Source: an uncultured Dorea sp.
GTDB taxonomy: Bacteria; Bacillota; Clostridia; Lachnospirales; Lachnospiraceae
Assembly (NCBI GenBank): GCA_910587575.1
Contig: CAJULU010000017.1
Location: 52,554 to 65,487 of the forward strand
Direction: 5' to 3'
DNA: 12,934 bases
The notes under the pieces are model-generated. The model had not been told where the DNA came from. It saw nothing but the letters and a program-made list of their open reading frames with translations, and searched no databases. The translations under genes were made by a program, and so were the position numbers. The stretch's first letter is position 1, and each line of letters opens with the position of its first letter. Below, piece by piece: positions 7,413-12,934 of the stretch.

Positions 7413-9155
7413 GTGATTTTATATTTAACAAGCAATCCTTCTTTTCAAGGCCTGAACCCTGGCAACAGTCTGGTGGAAAATCTAAAAAGAGACTGGAAAG
7501 CGCATTCCAGGTGTCTGCTTCTGTGCGCCGATCCTGATGCATATATGCAGAACAACGAGATGCGTTTCTTCTTAGAAAAGTCTGTAAAGGAAACCGGCCT
7601 GCCGGTCTCTGGCTTCGATCTGTGCGACGGCCGTAACGCTGCGGAAATGATGGAAATTCTCTTTGCCTACGATGTGCTTATTCTGGGCGGCGGTCATGTG
7701 CCGACTCAGAACCGTTTCTTCCACCGGATTGGCCTTGTCCCGGCAATCCGGGAATTTGACGGCCTGGTGCTGGGGATCAGCGCAGGCTCTATGAACTGCG
7801 CCGAAACCGTCTATGCCCAGCCAGAGGTTCCGGGAGAGAGTACCAGCAGGGAATACCAGCGATTTTTAGAGGGCCTGGGACTGACCCGGTGTAACGTGCT
7901 GCCTCACTACCAGACCATGAAGGACAGGCAGCTGGACGGAAAGAGGCTGATGGAAGATATCACTTATCCAGATAGTACCGGGCATCAATTCTATGCAATC
8001 CCGGACGGGAGCTACCTGCTTAAGAAGGACGGTGCGCTTACAGTCTTTGGAGAGGCTTATCTTGTATCAGATGGAAAGACGGAACAGATCTGTTCCGATG
8101 GCGAAAGCCTGCTGATTCACAAGCGCAGGCAGCGGTACAAGGGAACCCATCCAAGGAGATTCGAAGAAAAATATAAGGAACATCAACCGGAAAAATATGC
8201 AGAAACCATCGAGAAAGTCATCAGCAAAGGAAGCACTCCGGCTGGAATGCACATTTCTGTCTGTATGGAGGAGATCTTGGAAATCCTGCATATTCGGCCC
8301 GGTGAGAAAGGGCTTGACGTAACCCTCGGATATGGCGGGCATACAAGGCGGATGCTGGAAGCATTAGAGGGCAGAGGCCATATCTATGGGCTTGATGCAG
8401 ACCCCATTGAAATCACCAAAACCAGAGAGCGGCTTGCAGGACTTGGATACAACGAGGACATTCTGACCGTCATTCATGAGAATTTTTCCAGGATTGCCCG
8501 TATCAGCCAGCAATACGGCCCCTTTGATTTCATCCTGGCAGACCTGGGTGTGTCGTCCATGCAGATAGACGATCCCAGCCGGGGATTTTCCTATAAAACG
8601 GACGGACCTTTAGACCTTCGTTTAAATCCCCGTGAAGGCGTGACGGCCGCAGAGCGGATTGCTGAACTAAGCGAAGAGGAACTGGCAGGGATGTTTCGGG
8701 AGAATGCAGACGAGCCCTATGCAGACCAGATTGCCGGCGAGATTGCAAAGCGTCTGAAGGGCGGCAGGAAGATCGGGACAACGGCACAGTTACGGGAGGC
8801 CATCGAGGCGGCGCTTTCCTTCCTGCCTAAGAACGGCCAGAAAAAAATAATCATGAAAAAGACCTGCCAGCGTGTGTTTCAGGCAATCCGCATCGATGTG
8901 AACAGTGAGTTTGAGGCACTGGAATCTCTGCTCCTGGGACTTCCGGGGGCGCTTGCGCCAGGCGGCCGGGCAGCAGTCCTTACTTTTCATTCCGGAGAAG
9001 ACCGGCTGGTAAAGAAAGCGTTCAGGCAGTTCTATAAAGAAGGGATCTTCTGTGATATTGCCAGAGACGTCATCCGTCCGTCTGCCGGGGAATGCAGGCG
9101 TAACGGCCGGGCCGGATGTGCGAAGCTCCGGTGGGCGGTAAAAGGGCAGGTTTAA
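7413..9155 (+). CDS. Fusion of S51-family peptidase domain and RsmH-type 16S rRNA m4C methyltransferase
   Basis: One uninterrupted 580-residue frame holds two unrelated domains. Residues 1-235 look like peptidase family S51 (PepE/cyanophycinase type, class I glutamine-amidotransferase fold): LILGGGHVPTQN (89-100), the nucleophile elbow GISAGS with Ser123, and NVLPHYQ with His165. Residues 236-580 are an RsmH-like SAM methyltransferase: a basic lead-in (HKRRQRYKG, 236-244), DVTLGYGGH (302-310), DLGVSSMQIDD (377-387), GFSYKTDGPLDLR (391-403), VFQAIRIDVNSE (488-499) and LTFHSGEDRLVKK (523-535). RsmH methylates C1402 of 16S rRNA at N4; the standard copy usually sits in the cell-wall/division cluster, so this is probably a paralogue. 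GTG 7413 follows AGGAGGAG (7398-7405). It lies 20 bases after the preceding gene. What joins proteolysis to rRNA methylation is unknown. Confidence 0.88.
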   Translation: MILYLTSNPSFQGLNPGNSLVENLKRDWKAHSRCLLLCADPDAYMQNNEMRFFLEKSVKETGLPVSGFDLCDGRNAAEMMEILFAYDVLILGGGHVPTQNRFFHRIGLVPAIREFDGLVLGISAGSMNCAETVYAQPEVPGESTSREYQRFLEGLGLTRCNVLPHYQTMKDRQLDGKRLMEDITYPDSTGHQFYAIPDGSYLLKKDGALTVFGEAYLVSDGKTEQICSDGESLLIHKRRQRYKGTHPRRFEEKYKEHQPEKYAETIEKVISKGSTPAGMHISVCMEEILEILHIRPGEKGLDVTLGYGGHTRRMLEALEGRGHIYGLDADPIEITKTRERLAGLGYNEDILTVIHENFSRIARISQQYGPFDFILADLGVSSMQIDDPSRGFSYKTDGPLDLRLNPREGVTAAERIAELSEEELAGMFRENADEPYADQIAGEIAKRLKGGRKIGTTAQLREAIEAALSFLPKNGQKKIIMKKTCQRVFQAIRIDVNSEFEALESLLLGLPGALAPGGRAAVLTFHSGEDRLVKKAFRQFYKEGIFCDIARDVIRPSAGECRRNGRAGCAKLRWAVKGQV

Positions 9156-9179
9156 AAGCACTGCAGAGGGAATTCAGAA

Positions 9180-10598
9180 ATGGAACTAAAGAAAAAGATT
9201 GGAATTGTACTGAAAAAAATAAACCGGCATGGAAGAGAGAATATTGCGGCTGTCATTCTCCTTAACGTGTTCATAGGAATCGGTTTTTGTATTGTGTTAT
9301 GGCTTCTGCAGTCTTACTCCATAGATTTCTGTCTTCGTACCCTGGAGCAGAAGGCACAGGAAGCGCAGAGAGAGATTGATATGCAGTTTTCTTCTATTCA
9401 GGAGCATCTGGAAATGCTTGCTGGTATCATAGGGACAGAAGAGGATCTTACTTCTGACCATGTGACGGAGATTCTTCAGCTGAGCGCAGAGGAGAATGTG
9501 GTATCCAATCTTGGCATTATTCTGGAGGACGGCAGGATAATGAATCAGAATGGAAGCATATCTGATGCACAGACGAATGAAGATTACTTTATCGAAAATT
9601 TTACACTGGAGAGTGTTGACAAAGATAGAATCTTTGTGCTCTTTAACGTTCCGATTGAGAAAAATGGGGAAGAGGAGGGAACGCTGTTTGGCGTGATCGA
9701 ACCGCAGGATCTGTCCAATTATTTTAAGGTGAATATATTTGACGGAAATGCCAATATTTTTATTATTGATCCCCAGAATATGGCGTACGTTATGGATACG
9801 GTGCATGACCGGGTAGAAAATATTCACGAACTGAATGACTTCTCGCTTAAAAAGGGTTATCGTAAAGAACAGATTATCAGTGATTTTGCAGAAGGTGCGG
9901 GAGGAAGAACCGCATACTTTTCCAAGAGAAGGAATGAGTATTTATACACTGCTTATGAACCCCTTGACTTTTATAATTGGTTCGTTCTGGTGACGGTTCC
10001 GGAAAGTACCGTGTTTGAGGAAACCGAATACATTGGGAAAGTTCTGTTTGGCCTTGGGATCTACGAGGCGGTGATTCTGCTTGTCTACCTCTTATGGAAT
10101 GTGATTCATACACGCAGAGAAGTTTATGCCAAAGAAAAGATGGCGACCACGGACCTTCTTACGAATCTTAAGAACAGAAACGCTTACGAGCAGACGCTCT
10201 CTCAATATGAAGAGAATCTTCCTGCCGGCCTGTCCTGTGTGTATGCGGATGCCAACGGGCTTCACGAACTGAACAACAGCCAGGGACATGCAGCCGGAGA
10301 CCGGATGCTGCAGACCGTGGCAGCAGCCTTCGTGGAGCTGTTCGGGCCGGAATGCGTTTACCGCATCGGGGGAGATGAATTTCTGGTATTGGCAGAATTG
10401 GATTCCGATTGTGCATCCGGGAAAGCGACGGCCGTCAAGGGGAAAGCTTCGGAAGCAGGATACCATGTTTCTATTGGTACTGCATCGGCACAAGAGCATG
10501 CAGATGTTGCTGCCGTCATAAAGGCGGCAGAGCAGAGAATGTATGAAGATAAAAAGAGATACTATATTGAGCAGGGTGACCGGCGTAAAATGCGGTAA
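9180..10598 (+). CDS. Membrane-bound diguanylate cyclase (GGDEF) with extracellular sensor domain
   Basis: The 472-residue protein should make the second messenger c-di-GMP from two GTP. A hydrophobic helix (about 22-44) is followed by a probably extracellular, Cache-like sensor region (about 45-285) that begins with a helical segment. A second membrane helix (288-309) leads into a GGDEF domain (about 322-465). Catalytic residues are present: Asp357 in YADANG, Asn365, Asp374 in GHAAGD, and GGDEF at 397-401. The inhibitory I-site (RxxD five residues before GGDEF) is absent, so product feedback through that site is not expected. ATG 9180 follows AGAGGG (9165-9170), and the gap to the fusion gene is 24 bases, suggesting co-transcription. 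The ligand sensed is unknown. The Cache assignment rests on topology and length, not on a sequence match. Confidence 0.9.
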   Translation: MELKKKIGIVLKKINRHGRENIAAVILLNVFIGIGFCIVLWLLQSYSIDFCLRTLEQKAQEAQREIDMQFSSIQEHLEMLAGIIGTEEDLTSDHVTEILQLSAEENVVSNLGIILEDGRIMNQNGSISDAQTNEDYFIENFTLESVDKDRIFVLFNVPIEKNGEEEGTLFGVIEPQDLSNYFKVNIFDGNANIFIIDPQNMAYVMDTVHDRVENIHELNDFSLKKGYRKEQIISDFAEGAGGRTAYFSKRRNEYLYTAYEPLDFYNWFVLVTVPESTVFEETEYIGKVLFGLGIYEAVILLVYLLWNVIHTRREVYAKEKMATTDLLTNLKNRNAYEQTLSQYEENLPAGLSCVYADANGLHELNNSQGHAAGDRMLQTVAAAFVELFGPECVYRIGGDEFLVLAELDSDCASGKATAVKGKASEAGYHVSIGTASAQEHADVAAVIKAAEQRMYEDKKRYYIEQGDRRKMR

Positions 10599-10606
10599 CA
10601 GTTTTT

Positions 10607-11638
10607 ATGTCAGTAGCGCATTTCATATCACTGAAGTACACAGTATATATCTGTATTATATATATTTTTGCAATACAGGTTTTTGTATGCATAGAAATTT
10701 TTTTATCAACCTCTTATAAACATTGTAAAAAAGTAATTTGTCGAATTGAAAAAAAAAGATATATTGCTGGTAAAGAGCTAAAAGAAGAATTTAACACGGA
10801 ATGGGCATATTTTTACGGCCATTTGGAGCGTGCGATTCATAGCGAAGAATTTATTCCCAATAAGAAGGAATTATTAATAGAATTTTTGTGGATTCCATTT
10901 AATATTAAGGAAAAGGATAAGAAAAAACTTACTGAAACGGAATATCTTGAGAAAGTTTACCAGTTTTATTTTGTAAATATTTTGTCGGCATTCCATAATT
11001 TCAATGGAGATGAAAACCATTTGGAACGGAACCAATTATATATGTGTATTAAAGATTTTGTAATTGAATTAGCTGACAAGTGTAGTACAGAAATGAAATC
11101 TTTTCACATGATTCTTTCAGGGATTATGAATGGTCTGGTTTCCAGTAATGTGGAAGACAGCAACGGATTTTGTGCTTTTATTTTATCTAAATGCATAGCA
11201 GATTGTGTTGCAAGCAAGAGACAATTATATTTGTTTGTACTTTTTCAAGAAATGTTAAGTATGGTTGATACACATAAGAAATCCTGTCATTTAAAAATTC
11301 ACAATTTTAGAAATTGGGAGTTGATTAAAATAGATGATATTACATTTTGTGCAGATTTTTGGGAAATATGGGGTAAAATGTACGATATCTCTTTTTTTAA
11401 TAAAATGCAGCATTTTGATATGGCGATACAGACTATGAGTGGACGCCGCAATATGTCTGTTCCGATTTCCAGAATGATGTTTACAATGGCCGAAAAGGAT
11501 GATGTTAGGGAGAAGAACAATGGAACAGGCGATAAGAATAAATCTGATTCCAGCTTACTGATGGAGACTTTATTTTTTTTGCAAAGCATACGTATATTAT
11601 CAATTAACAAATTACCGTCCATAAATCACCTCGTATGA
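10607..11638 (+). CDS. Orphan AT-rich membrane-anchored protein, unknown function
   Basis: I recognise no family for this 343-residue protein. One hydrophobic helix at about 10-34 is followed by Lys/Arg residues (40-53), placing the remainder in the cytoplasm. The rest looks mainly helical, rich in Lys, Phe, Ile and Asn, with scattered cysteines and a polar segment near 302-318 before a short hydrophobic C-terminal stretch. The gene begins eight bases after the diguanylate cyclase stop but has no ribosome binding site before ATG 10607. It is far more AT-rich than the genes to its left. The frame is open upstream to 10589 only, so the start is uncertain and the 5' end may have been lost by recombination. 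Its TGA (11636-11638) lies inside the first GTATGAATT repeat. It looks horizontally acquired. Confidence 0.6.
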   Translation: MSVAHFISLKYTVYICIIYIFAIQVFVCIEIFLSTSYKHCKKVICRIEKKRYIAGKELKEEFNTEWAYFYGHLERAIHSEEFIPNKKELLIEFLWIPFNIKEKDKKKLTETEYLEKVYQFYFVNILSAFHNFNGDENHLERNQLYMCIKDFVIELADKCSTEMKSFHMILSGIMNGLVSSNVEDSNGFCAFILSKCIADCVASKRQLYLFVLFQEMLSMVDTHKKSCHLKIHNFRNWELIKIDDITFCADFWEIWGKMYDISFFNKMQHFDMAIQTMSGRRNMSVPISRMMFTMAEKDDVREKNNGTGDKNKSDSSLLMETLFFLQSIRILSINKLPSINHLV

Positions 11639-11714
11639 ATTATTTGTATGAATTCGTAAATAATTACATCATATGATTATTTGTATGAATTTGAAATTAA
11701 TTACATTATACGAT
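11633..11714. repeat. Imperfect 37-base direct repeats with repeated GTATGAATT
   Basis: GTATGAATT occurs at 11633, 11646 and 11683. The last two head longer, related units of about 37 bases that share ATTATTTGTATGAATT and then, after a variable middle, AATTACAT(C/T)ATA(T/C)GA. A decayed partial copy (CATTATTTGT) follows at about 11721. The repeats lie just upstream of the promoter of the 72-residue gene and could be regulator-binding sites. Confidence 0.6.
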
Positions 11715-11776
11715 TTCTTGCATTATTTGTCAAGTTAATGTACAATTTACTTGTTTATTAAATTAAATTCAAATTC
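11687..11776. repeat. 16-base inverted repeat flanking the promoter of the 72-residue gene
   Basis: GAATTTGAAATTAATT (11687-11702) and AATTAAATTCAAATTC (11761-11776) are inverted copies matching at 15 of 16 positions. They enclose the TTGCAT/TACAAT promoter and its start site. High AT content raises the odds of chance matches, so the functional meaning is open. Confidence 0.5.
11718..11746 (+). promoter_or_regulatory. Sigma-A promoter for the 72-residue gene
   Basis: TTGCAT (11718-11723) and TACAAT (11741-11746) are separated by 17 bases. The predicted start near 11753 gives a leader of about 50 bases ending in a strong ribosome binding site. Confidence 0.7.
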
Positions 11777-11805
11777 ATATACCGTATAGTTTGGAGGCTA
11801 TCACA

Positions 11806-12024
11806 ATGTTATTTTTTAAAGGAAATCCAAAATCTGAATCCGCCAAGATTTATAGACAGGCGCCTAATGTTAGCGCTCCATTTGTGGTTGGTGATAAAAA
11901 TGAACCTAGTCCGTTTTATAAGAACGATTTTGCAATGAATCAGATTGTCGGAGGATATGATAAAGGTCCTGAGAGTAGTTATGCAAAAAAGTTAGTGGAA
12001 AAATATCCTTTAGATAATGAATAA
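11806..12024 (+). CDS. Orphan 72-residue protein, unknown function
   Basis: This small hydrophilic protein has no family I recognise. It starts MLFFKGNPKSES, has no cysteine, no signal peptide and no membrane segment, and is rich in Lys, Pro, Ser, Asn and Tyr. It contains a Gly-Gly pair (IVGGYD, at about 48-53) and ends KYPLDNE. ATG 11806 is preceded by GGAGG (11793-11797); a TTG five codons earlier overlaps that site and is rejected. It has its own promoter (11718-11746) and its own strong terminator (12085-12123), so it is a complete single-gene unit and very likely expressed. It lies alone in AT-rich DNA, after the orphan membrane protein. A double-glycine peptide precursor, phage-type small protein or toxin/antitoxin partner are possibilities I cannot decide between. 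Confidence 0.7.
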   Translation: MLFFKGNPKSESAKIYRQAPNVSAPFVVGDKNEPSPFYKNDFAMNQIVGGYDKGPESSYAKKLVEKYPLDNE

Positions 12025-12084
12025 AATGAGGAAGTTGTTATATATTTGAACATTATGAATTATTTTACATTTGAAAAAAGTATG

Positions 12085-12123
12085 AAATAGTTGGATAGCA
12101 TAAATCTATCCAACTATTTTTAT
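12085..12123 (+). terminator. Strong intrinsic terminator after the 72-residue gene
   Basis: AAATAGTTGGATAG (12085-12098) pairs perfectly with CTATCCAACTATTT (12106-12119) across a seven-base loop, giving a 14-pair stem followed by a T-run to about 12121. Confidence 0.9.
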
Positions 12124-12254
12124 GGCTGTAATTAAAATTATTTGTAATTTGTAGTATATGGCTGGTTACTTATTTATTCGGTGTACTAAGTCATAATGAG
12201 ATTATCAACTACAGCACCGCTTATAGGCCCACAAATTCTTTTGAAAAGACACGC
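12124..12254. other. AT-rich spacer without a recognisable gene
   Basis: Between the terminator and the next promoter I see only short broken frames and no RNA gene or repeat. The base composition becomes more balanced toward 12220-12260, so the right edge of the AT-rich island probably lies within this stretch. Confidence 0.4.
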
Positions 12255-12283
12255 TTGAAGTTCTTCCTTAAAATGTATATAAT
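12255..12283 (+). promoter_or_regulatory. Sigma-A promoter of the truncated radical SAM gene
   Basis: TTGAAG (12255-12260), a 17-base spacer and a perfect TATAAT (12278-12283). A start near 12290 leaves a leader of about 67 bases that ends with AAAGGAAA before ATG 12357. As the gene is broken, this promoter now reads into the DNA beyond 12497. Confidence 0.8.
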
Positions 12284-12356
12284 ATTGACAATTGGGTTTT
12301 AATACATACCTCACCCGAGAGAAAGTGAAATATCTACAAAAACCGAAAGGAAACCT

Positions 12357-12497
12357 ATGAGAAAACTAGCCTTAAATGATGAAATATTACTGAAAATCGA
12401 GAAGCCCGCCCGCTACATCGGGAACGAAGTCAACAGCGTCATGAAGGACCCTTCGAAAGTGGATATCCGCTTCGCCATGTGTTTTCCCGACGTTTGA
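12357..12497 (+). pseudogene. 5' fragment of a TIGR03960-type B12-binding radical SAM gene, truncated after 46 codons
   Basis: The frame opens MRKLALNDEILLKIEKP and runs to FAMCFPDV, then stops at TGA 12495-12497. From memory of the family, this is the highly conserved N-terminus of the TIGR03960 cobalamin-binding-domain/radical SAM proteins of Clostridia, normally about 600 residues long and continuing YEIGMSHLG after FPDV. Start, ribosome binding site (AAAGGAAA) and promoter are all intact, and the codons are GC-rich and backbone-like. Right after codon 46 the sequence turns sharply AT-rich and nothing homologous follows in any frame. The break is therefore an insertion or rearrangement boundary and not a point mutation. 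In relatives this gene usually precedes a second radical-SAM-linked gene and ribonuclease G. The 46-residue product is unlikely to function. Confidence 0.8.
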
Positions 12498-12538
12498 GAA
12501 CAAATGTTCTTGAATAATTATATACAGGCATATATAGT
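12498..12538 (+). promoter_or_regulatory. LexA/SOS-box overlapping a promoter at the boundary
   Basis: GAACAAATGTTC (12498-12509) matches the Gram-positive LexA (DinR) operator pattern GAACRNRYGTTY at every defined position and is extended to AGAACA-AA-TGTTCT. Directly after it come TTGAAT (12510-12515), a 17-base spacer and TATAGT (12533-12538). An operator touching the -35 box is a normal layout for SOS-repressed promoters. Confidence 0.6.
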
Positions 12539-12886
12539 ACTGTTTTGTGCCATACAATACTATATGTAGGGATTAGATGGTATTGGACTGTATGCGTTAC
12601 TATAGATTGATACTGTGACCAACAGCAATTTGTGACCATTTTTCTTTAAAATTGGTTGTAACTATATACAATGTATTCATAAATTTTGTATAGAATGCGG
12701 CTTGTAATGTCTTCAATATGTACAAGATAAATTGGCATTTTAAATACCAATGATATTGACTTTTTCATCCTTAACAGATACGGTTGCTGAATGTCTTAGA
12801 ATGTCAATCTTGCTAAAAAATGTTTTGGATCAATTTAGAGAAAAGAAGAATGGAGTAGTTAAACATATAGAAATAAAAATTTTCTG
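12539..12886. other. AT-rich stretch without a convincing gene
   Basis: Stop codons are frequent in every frame. The longest plus-strand candidate with an ATG is 12750-12890 (46 residues, no ribosome binding site). Its KKNGVVKHIEIKIF ending faintly recalls the C-terminal end of large serine recombinases. Other marks are two copies of TGTGACCA 17 bases apart (12614, 12631) and a 21-base near-palindrome (12731-12751). It could be a decayed gene, a non-coding leader of the SOS-type promoter, or an attachment-site region. Confidence 0.4.
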
Positions 12887-12915
12887 TTGACAGTTAATAT
12901 CTCTATCTATACAAT
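12887..12915 (+). promoter_or_regulatory. Near-consensus sigma-A promoter at the right edge
   Basis: Perfect TTGACA (12887-12892), 17-base spacer, TACAAT (12910-12915). Transcription would begin near 12922 and leave the window, so the gene it serves is not visible. Confidence 0.8.
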
Positions 12916-12934
12916 GGAGATGACACATATTTAT

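Noticed and set aside
12285..12290. TTGACA as an alternative -35 box for the radical SAM gene
   Set aside because: No acceptable -10 lies 16-18 bases downstream, whereas TTGAAG-17-TATAAT directly upstream is a much better promoter.
12439..12639. Minus-strand 66-codon frame spanning the truncated gene junction
   Set aside because: It crosses the composition break, has no ribosome binding site or recognisable sequence, and partly mirrors the radical SAM fragment.
1..12934. CRISPR arrays, tRNA/rRNA genes, insertion sequences
   Set aside because: I found no regularly spaced repeats with spacers, no cloverleaf or rRNA-like sequence, and no transposase frame or terminal inverted repeats of an IS.

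Overview
This window looks like chromosome from a gut-type Clostridia, most likely family Lachnospiraceae. The clues are a short-form HisG paired with HisZ, a HisIE protein carrying a HisF-like N-terminal domain, consensus AGGAGG ribosome binding sites, and GC-balanced backbone genes interrupted by very AT-rich stretches. Genus and species cannot be read from the sequence.

Layout. (1) Positions 2-4594, plus strand: a tight histidine operon, hisZ (5'-truncated by the window edge), hisG, hisD, hisB and a HisF-like/HisI/HisE fusion. Intergenic gaps are 3-39 bases and no internal promoter was seen. hisC, hisH, hisA and a catalytic hisF are not here. (2) 4595-4996: a hairpin, a small single-pass membrane protein of unknown function, and a long perfect hairpin that serves as a bidirectional terminator against the convergent upp gene. 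(3) 4997-5626, minus strand: upp, uracil phosphoribosyltransferase. (4) 5736-10598, plus strand: a sigma-A promoter followed by three closely spaced genes. These are an asparagine-synthetase-like protein without a working glutaminase half, a fusion of an S51-family peptidase domain to an RsmH-type rRNA methyltransferase, and a membrane-anchored GGDEF diguanylate cyclase. (5) 10599-12124: an AT-rich island with an orphan membrane-anchored protein, a repeat-rich promoter region, a 72-residue orphan protein and a strong intrinsic terminator. (6) 12255-12497: promoter and first 46 codons of a B12-binding radical SAM gene (TIGR03960-type), cut off mid-gene. (7) 12498-12934: AT-rich DNA without a convincing gene, starting with a LexA/SOS-type operator over a promoter and ending with another near-consensus promoter that fires out of the window.

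How it fits together. The backbone parts are ordinary metabolism and signalling. HisZ and short HisG form the allosterically controlled first enzyme of histidine synthesis; HisE and HisI do steps 2 and 3, HisB does the dehydration and HisD the last two oxidations. The most interesting part is the right end. A normally intact housekeeping gene stops abruptly exactly where base composition changes and where an SOS operator begins, which suggests the left boundary of an integrated, damage-inducible mobile element extending beyond the window. The AT-rich island at 10599-12124, just upstream, may be a separate acquisition at the same variable site.
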